Assembly: GCA_002104945.1 (NCBI GenBank)
Contig: MCFH01000087.1
Coordinates: 1 to 64,000 of the forward strand
DNA length: 64,000 nt
From: Piromyces finnis
Lineage: Eukaryota > Neocallimastigomycota > Neocallimastigomycetes > Neocallimastigales > Neocallimastigaceae
Direction: 5' to 3'
In this document: positions 58,601 to 64,000 of the stretch, one piece after another
Position numbering within the stretch: position 1 is the first letter of the stretch
Layout: the number at the start of each line of letters is the position of its first letter
Translations under genes and position numbers: made by a program
The notes under the pieces: model-generated
Seen by the model: only the letters and a program-made list of their open reading frames with translations
Databases searched by the model: none
What the model was told of the DNA's origin: nothing

Positions 58601-61161
58601 TGTTCTGGTAGCTGGTTAGCTATTTCTTCATTAAATGCTTCTTTGAAATTGTGGTAGTACTTCTCCACGATTTCTTCAGGTGTAGGTTGATTTTCGTTTA
58701 AGTTTTCTTCCTGTACCAACCCTACGTAAATGTGATTTTTCTCTAAGTTTGACTCTTGGACCAACCCTACTGAAACACAAGTTTTCTCTAAGTTGGATTC
58801 AAATGCCAACCCTCCGGAATCACATTTTTTCTCTAAGTCAACACTCTGTACCAACCCTACTGAAACGGGATTTTTCTCTAAGTCAGAACTTCGTGTCAAC
58901 CCTCCGGAAACACATTTTTTCTCTAAGTTAGCACTCGGTACCAACCCTACTGAAACACAAGTTTTCTCTAAGTTGGAACTCGATGCCAACCCTCCGGAAC
59001 TTCCGTTTTTGGTTTCTTTTGTAGCCTTGTGGCTACCATTGCCCACGATTTCGGCTTCAATGTTTTCTGCGGTTACAGTTACCAGAGGCCTTCTTGCCTT
59101 TGCATTAGTAACTGTAGTTATGGGACTTAATTGAGTACAGTAGTAGATATCGCCGCCATTTACACCATAACTGTTGGTGTGTCCTTTATCCTTATCATTA
59201 TCTACTACGAAGTATCTCACTTGTGCATCTTTATCATAACCTCTGTAGATAAAGTGCTCATCCATGAAGCCCAGTCCCACAATGATCATCTCCGGCATGT
59301 TGTCGGATAGGTGACAACTTGTGTTGAAGCAGTATGGTTTAGCTTCTTGTTCGCCAGATGGAGTTAACCATAACTTCAACTGTAAGTCATCTGAGAACTG
59401 CTTTAACTCGATATCTCCATTCACAGTTCTGAATATGGCTGGTTTGTCCACTACCTTTAACCCGAGCTTCTTTGCTAAATTTGGGTGGATGAGGTTTGTA
59501 GTGGAACCATTATCATACAAGACTTCTACCCTTTTTATATCTCGAGGGTTGCTTCTTGCATTTATTTCAGCTACTAGTTGGTTCTGACTGTAGTAGCTGT
59601 TATTGACCGTCGTTTGACTTGCCATAGCCTTAGGTAATGGGTTATTTCCCATACTAGAAGGTCCTTGCCTTGGTTGGAAGCTAGAACTTCTTCTAAAGCT
59701 TGACTTATTTAATGATTCACGACGTTCTTTAGTACCGTTATTGTTTTTTGCGTAAGCCTGAGTGTTGGTTTGCTCAACTTTAGGCTTATTATTTGGCTTG
59801 TTGTTCTTTTGCTTTAACTCAGCCCATCTAGATGGTCTACATGGGTCTGTGATGTCCAACAAGGCCATAATAGTGGTCTGGCGGTCTCTTTTGTCGTACT
59901 TTTCTATGGTTTCATTACGGAAGACTGCTTGGTGATCATCGCACTTTAACAAGACTTCACTTAATGTTTCCAGCGTACGTTCCTGTTCAGGGATATCATA
60001 GAACGCTTCCCTGACAGAAGGCCTGACCTGTTGTATTAACACCTGTCTCCTAACATTTTCAGGGAGCCCAAGTGTTTCCGTCAATTCATTAAACTCTTCC
60101 AAGTAATCGTATGCTTTTCCCCACTCATGTGTGAGCTTAAGCAACTTTGACTTGCAGAGTTCATGGGGAGACTCTGGTGGAAACTTATCTTGAAGGTGGA
60201 GGAATAGTCTTTCAGCATCAGGATTCCTACGCTGCAACATCCTCTCTCTAAGTCTATACCATCTCAATACTTTCCCACCTAGATGATCTTCAATGAAGCT
60301 AACCTTTGCCTTTTCGTCGTTACCATAGTCATATGGGTAACGTTTGAAATGACGTAAGCACTTCTCTTGAAAACCCTCTAAGTCTATCCCATTATTATCA
60401 AACATAGGCACTTTTTCTTCATACCTATGTACTCGCCAGTCGAACATCTTCACGTCCCCATCCTCGGAATATTCCGTAGGGTTGGTGCTGCTACTAGTTC
60501 CAGCACCATGAGGATTACCCGTACCACCGGTTTGATAGGATGTTCTTTCATGAGCTCTGGCTTCAGCTCTTCTGTTCATGGCTTCGACTTTAGCCTCGAA
60601 CAATTTTTCTCTTTCTTCTAGAGCGTTTCGTTGCTCCCTCAATCTGGCCATCTCTTCTTCAAGCTCTTTTTTATAAGAGACAAAGGCACTAGATTGACGG
60701 TACAACGTTTCTTGGTTGTTTAGCACTTGCTGGTGGTCTTGTAACCTTTCCTCATGTTCTGCAGTAAAGGCATTTTCCACAGCATGCAGCTCTTCCAAGC
60801 TAACTTGGCTAGCTGACTCGTTTGCTTCCAACCTTTGATCCACTTCAACAAATTTTTGTTGAAGAGCATCGTTTATCTCGCTCTTGTAAACCTCAATACC
60901 CCGAAGTTGTTCTTCCATAGCACCCAGACGGTTCCCCATACTAGCAAACTGGCTAGATATTTCCGAAACCCATCTATTAAGAAGAACTTTAATGTGTTGC
61001 ATTGGGTTTACCTCACTATTATTAGTAAAAAAGAAAGAAGGATCAACAGGGGTGGGCATAGAATCCCCCTGTTGAACCTGTAAATTCTGATTAGATTCGA
61101 CCTCAGTGCTTTCGAGAAGCACCGGGGTTCGAACCCGTGACATTCCCTCTACACCATCCAT
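55685..61161 (-). pseudogene. Gag-Pol of C2, frameshifted in the integrase
   Basis: Uninterrupted counterpart of the C1 gag-pol from ATG 61161 (MDGVEGMSR). It has coiled-coil Gag, DNG protease, seven 15-residue repeats, RT, RNase H and integrase. One T is missing near 56512 (GGGGTTTTTGG where C1 has GGGGTTCTTTGG). The frame therefore ends after DIMGFLA at 56497 and resumes in another frame at about 56527-55685. This removes the integrase after its second Asp motif. Otherwise it is nearly the same as C1, and it proves where C1 is split by H. Confidence 0.93.
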
Positions 61162-61207
61162 GCCATCCGCGCTCGCCGCGTCAGGACGGGTCCCGTCCCT
61201 TACGAAT

Positions 61208-61773
61208 TGATACGTAGAAAAATATTATCTTAATTCTATAAATGAATATAGAAAGTGATAATATTTGTATCTAAAAAAAAATGTTTAATAAATAAAAATA
61301 AAGAAAATAAAAATAAATGATTTTTATACTTGTTCATTTTCAAGTATTAGTTAGTTTTATAAAATAATGTTTATTTAATTATAAATTTTGATATTTAATA
61401 ACTCTAGTATTATTAAATATATATATATTTTGTTATTAATACATCTCGGTATGTATATGAATATAATTATAAGTATTATTTTAATAAATTTAATATTATT
61501 ATCTAATTTTGACGGATTATTAGGAACATTTTTTAAAAATAAGTAATTCTATCACTATTTATACAAAATTATTATTTTAAGATATAATTATAAACAAATA
61601 TAAACTATTTAATTTAAAAAGAAATAAACAATTAAATAAACAAAAAGTTTACGTTTATAATTTTTAATTTAATAATTTTATACATGTTAAATATTTTAAA
61701 TTTTTATCTATATTTTAATTATTATTATTATTATTATTATTAATTTATAATTTATAAATTTAATTATTTATCA
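61208..61773 (-). repeat. 3' LTR of L
   Basis: 566 bp; differs from its partner by a few substitutions near the left end and by an (ATT)n length change. Confidence 0.93.
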
Positions 61774-61814
61774 ATATCTTCGCCCTTAAGATATAACTTC
61801 GTCCCTTGAAGTTA
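61774..61814 (-). promoter_or_regulatory. Two tandem stem-loops at the 3' end of L
   Basis: In sense TAACTTC-AAGGGAC-GAAGTTA (61814-61794) and ATATCTT-AAGGGCG-AAGATAT (61794-61774): two 7-bp stems with 7-nt loops. The second abuts the LTR and includes the purine-rich AAGGGCGAAG. The first has the same loop as the E stem-loop. Confidence 0.75.
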
Positions 61815-62575
61815 CGAAAAGAAAAATAATAGATAAAGAATTAAATTTTATAAGTAATTAAAGATCTTCATTTTATTACTTCTTTTTCTTCTTAGGATTT
61901 TCTTCTTTCTTTCTTTATATGCATGTTTAATTTCCATTGTCCTCCATTAATTTATTTTTAATATATAATTTTCCGGATAGTTTTTCATAGTAGCTGCAGT
62001 GTCTTTTTCAAATAATTTTATTCTTCATTTATATCCACATTAATTAAAGCTTACTTAAGGTTTATTATTATTTAAAGTTTATTTTCTGATACTTTTATTC
62101 CATTATCCACATATTATTTTGAAATTTTTAAAGGCTTTCAGAAGAGCAGGGCAGTTGGGATATAATGTTTTTCTATATGAGTGAAATATACATTATAATT
62201 TTATTATTTTATAATATATAATTGGTATATATTATAATTGATTATGGATTTATAATTGAATTATATTATAATGTTTTTGTATTATAATACTGATTTTATT
62301 TTAAATAATTTGAATATTTAAAATTTTGATATTAATGTTATTTATTTAATTATTGGAATTAAATATTTGTGAAAAATTTTTTTTAATATATATTAATAAT
62401 ATATTGGAATATATTAATATATATTGTTGAAGTATTGTTAATTCCGATTTTAATTAATTTTGAAATTAATTAAATTTGAAGTAGCAGTAGTTTCCTATGG
62501 GGAACAGAGAGGTTCGCGTAATTCCCTCCGGCCTTAAGACTAGCTACGCAGTAGATTTTTGGATTCTCCACCATT
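61815..62575 (-). other. Interior of L; no coding sequence
   Basis: AT-rich non-coding sequence with a less AT-rich patch near 62480-62575, next to the 5' LTR. That patch includes the primer site TGGTGGAGAATCC and probably the packaging signal. No Gag, protease or RT motif was seen in any frame. Confidence 0.7.
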
Positions 62576-63138
62576 TGATACGTAGTTAAATATTATCTTT
62601 ATTCTATAAATGAATATAGAAAGTGATAATATTTGTATCTAAAAAAAAATGTTTAATAAATAAAAATAAAGAAAATAAAAATAAATGATTTTTATACTTG
62701 TTCATTTTCAAGTATTAGTTAGTTTTATAAAATAATGTTTATTTAATTATAAATTTTGATATTTAATAACTCTAGTATTATTAAATATATATATATTTTG
62801 TTATTAATACATCTCGGTATGTATATGAATATAATTATAAGTATTATTTTAATAAATTTAATATTATTATCTAATTTTGACGGATTATTAGGAACATTTT
62901 TTAAAAATAAGTAATTCTATCACTATTTATACAAAATTATTATTTTAAGATATAATTATAAACAAATATAAACTATTTAATTTAAAAAGAAATAAACAAT
63001 TAAATAAACAAAAAGTTTACGTTTATAATTTTTAATTTAATAATTTTATACATGTTAAATATTTTAAATTTTTATCTATATTTTAATTATTATTATTATT
63101 ATTATTAATTTATAATTTATAAATTTAATTATTTATCA
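62576..63138 (-). repeat. 5' LTR of L
   Basis: 563 bp, partner of 61208-61773. Confidence 0.93.
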
Positions 63139-63142
63139 GAAT

Positions 63143-63503
63143 GATGTTTTTGTGTCCAATTTATGGACACCCCGAGGGTTAGGTACTTACCTGTGTTTTT
63201 CATTTCTAGCTCGAAAATAAATTCTTTTAATAAATTAAAGAATTTATTATATAAAATATGGTTATAATGAATTTTAAAATTTAAAAATAATGAATTTTTA
63301 TTGCTAAACTATTAAAAAATAATTATTTTTAATAATAAATTTACTTCTTTTAAATATAATATTTGAATATTATATAAAATATTGTAAATAATTATTATTA
63401 AACAATAATTTAAATAAATAAAATATGTTTTTTAAGAATTTTTAATAACACTAACCTAATTAAAACTAAGCTAACGTAAGAACTAACTATAAAGCGTTAG
63501 TAT
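63143..63503 (-). other. 5' leader of C2
   Basis: Matches the C1 leader (14284-14645). In sense it has the self-primer ATACTAACGCT next to the LTR. An ATG follows (the counterpart of 14585) with a splice-donor-like AG/GTAAGT and a small hairpin GTGTCCA/TGGACAC. One base fewer than in C1 puts that ATG out of frame with gag. Confidence 0.75.
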
Positions 63504-63951
63504 TGTAAAAGGTTTTTATATATGTTAGTTAATAAGTTAAATATAACAAGTTAATTAAGTTAGTTATTACCTCTCTATACGAGTTAATAACTAAATAAAG
63601 TTTTATAAAAAATAATAAAAGACCTAAAATAAATATTATAACACTAAAATAAATATAAACACTTATATAAATATTTTATGAAATAACTTTTACTTAATAA
63701 TTATATTTTAATTATATCTTTTATTTATTAATTATAATTATCTACATTAATTATTATTATAGTTATTAATTTACTTTAATACTAACGCTAAAGTATTTAA
63801 CGTTAGTTTTGACTATACTATTTAACTATATGAGTTTATTTTCTTTACCACTTGATTGGGTAAAGCAAATAAACTTCCTATTTAATTAATAACCATTAAT
63901 ATATGGTTATGCATATATTTGGCCAATAAATGGTGACCAGAATATATGGTT
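63504..63951 (-). repeat. 5' LTR of C2, truncated by K
   Basis: 448 bp of the 494-bp C LTR. It ends at ...GAATATATGGTT, where a different sequence starting TGTTAAGG begins. Confidence 0.9.
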
Positions 63952-64000
63952 TGTTAAGGATTTAAGGTGATTTGAGGTAAGTTAGGTCAGAATGCCCTAA
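63952..64000 (+). mobile_element. Start of a further element K (49 bp)
   Basis: TGTTAAGGATTTAAGG... begins exactly where the C LTR breaks off and matches nothing else in the window. The TGT start and the clean break suggest another LTR; too little is visible to classify it. Confidence 0.4.

Larger units (their letters stand above)
61208..63138 (-). mobile_element. Short non-coding LTR element L (TRIM-like)
   Basis: 1931 bp with LTRs of 566 and 563 bp (TGATACGTAG to AATTATTTATCA) and an 802-bp interior without any long frame. The TSD is GAAT (61204-61207 and 63139-63142), within the leader or early gag of C2. In sense the primer site TGGTGGAGAATCC matches E, and the 3' end has two tandem stem-loops like that of E. 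It must be mobilised in trans, most likely by an E-type element. Confidence 0.9.
55170..63951 (-). mobile_element. LTR retrotransposon C2, with L inside and cut by K
   Basis: A minus-strand C-family copy with its 3' LTR at 55170-55663, the polypurine tract, gag-pol, and a leader interrupted by L. The 5' LTR (63504-63951) is cut short by K. The left flank is AATAC; the other flank is not in the window. Integrase carries a one-base deletion relative to C1. Confidence 0.92.

Overview
The window is an AT-rich eukaryotic region made almost entirely of Ty3/Gypsy-type LTR retrotransposons inserted into one another. I see no host gene, rRNA gene or functional tRNA gene. The base composition, asparagine-rich proteins and mixture of chromodomain (chromovirus) elements suggest an early-diverging fungus, perhaps an anaerobic gut fungus (Neocallimastigomycota). 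That is inference only; a poly-Asn-rich protist is not excluded. Element letters (A to M) are mine.

Left part (1-13789). Element J (gag-pol on minus, 1982-5108) is cut in its integrase by element I (plus strand; only its 3' UTR and 3' LTR are visible, 1266-1981). I's 3' UTR is itself interrupted by A0 (1-1265, minus). B1 (6371-13050, minus) is complete, with target-site duplication (TSD) TTTCA, separate gag and pol frames and identical-looking LTRs.

Middle (13790-42276). C1 (13790-26820, plus) is split in its reverse transcriptase region by the complete chromovirus H (17360-23489, minus, TSD ATATA). Five bases after C1 another C LTR (C3) starts. Three TGAT...ATCA units sit end to end inside its first bases, all flanked by the same TSD, TTGT: E (26829-35443, plus), G (35448-37690, unclassified) and F (37695-42222, minus, Gag plus protease only).

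Right part (42277-64000). B2 (minus, decayed) lies inside the C3 LTR. It is interrupted by A1 (43049-48533, plus, complete and intact, TSD AGGAA), by a solo LTR M (52918-53644, TSD CATTG) and, in its 5' LTR, by 12 bases of an I-like LTR that is immediately interrupted by C2 (55170-63951, minus, frameshifted). C2 contains the short non-autonomous element L (61208-63138, TSD GAAT) and is cut by a further element K at the right edge. Nesting reaches five levels: C3 > B2 > I' > C2 > L.

Two biological groups stand out. A, B, C and H (and by pattern I) have TGT...ACA ends, 5-bp TSDs, and an 11-nt primer site just inside the 5' LTR that is complementary over 10-11 nt to a site inside their own LTR, downstream of a TATA box in most. 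This is the Tf1/sushi self-priming arrangement. E, F and L have TGAT...ATCA ends, 4-bp TSDs, and share a tRNA-type primer site TGGTGGAGAA. B, E and F each place a canonical -1 slippery heptamer directly against the gag stop codon. Most families carry a stem-loop just before the polypurine tract, with covarying base pairs between families. H and I carry tRNA-like A-box/B-box modules inside their LTRs, and A1 carries one in its 3' UTR.
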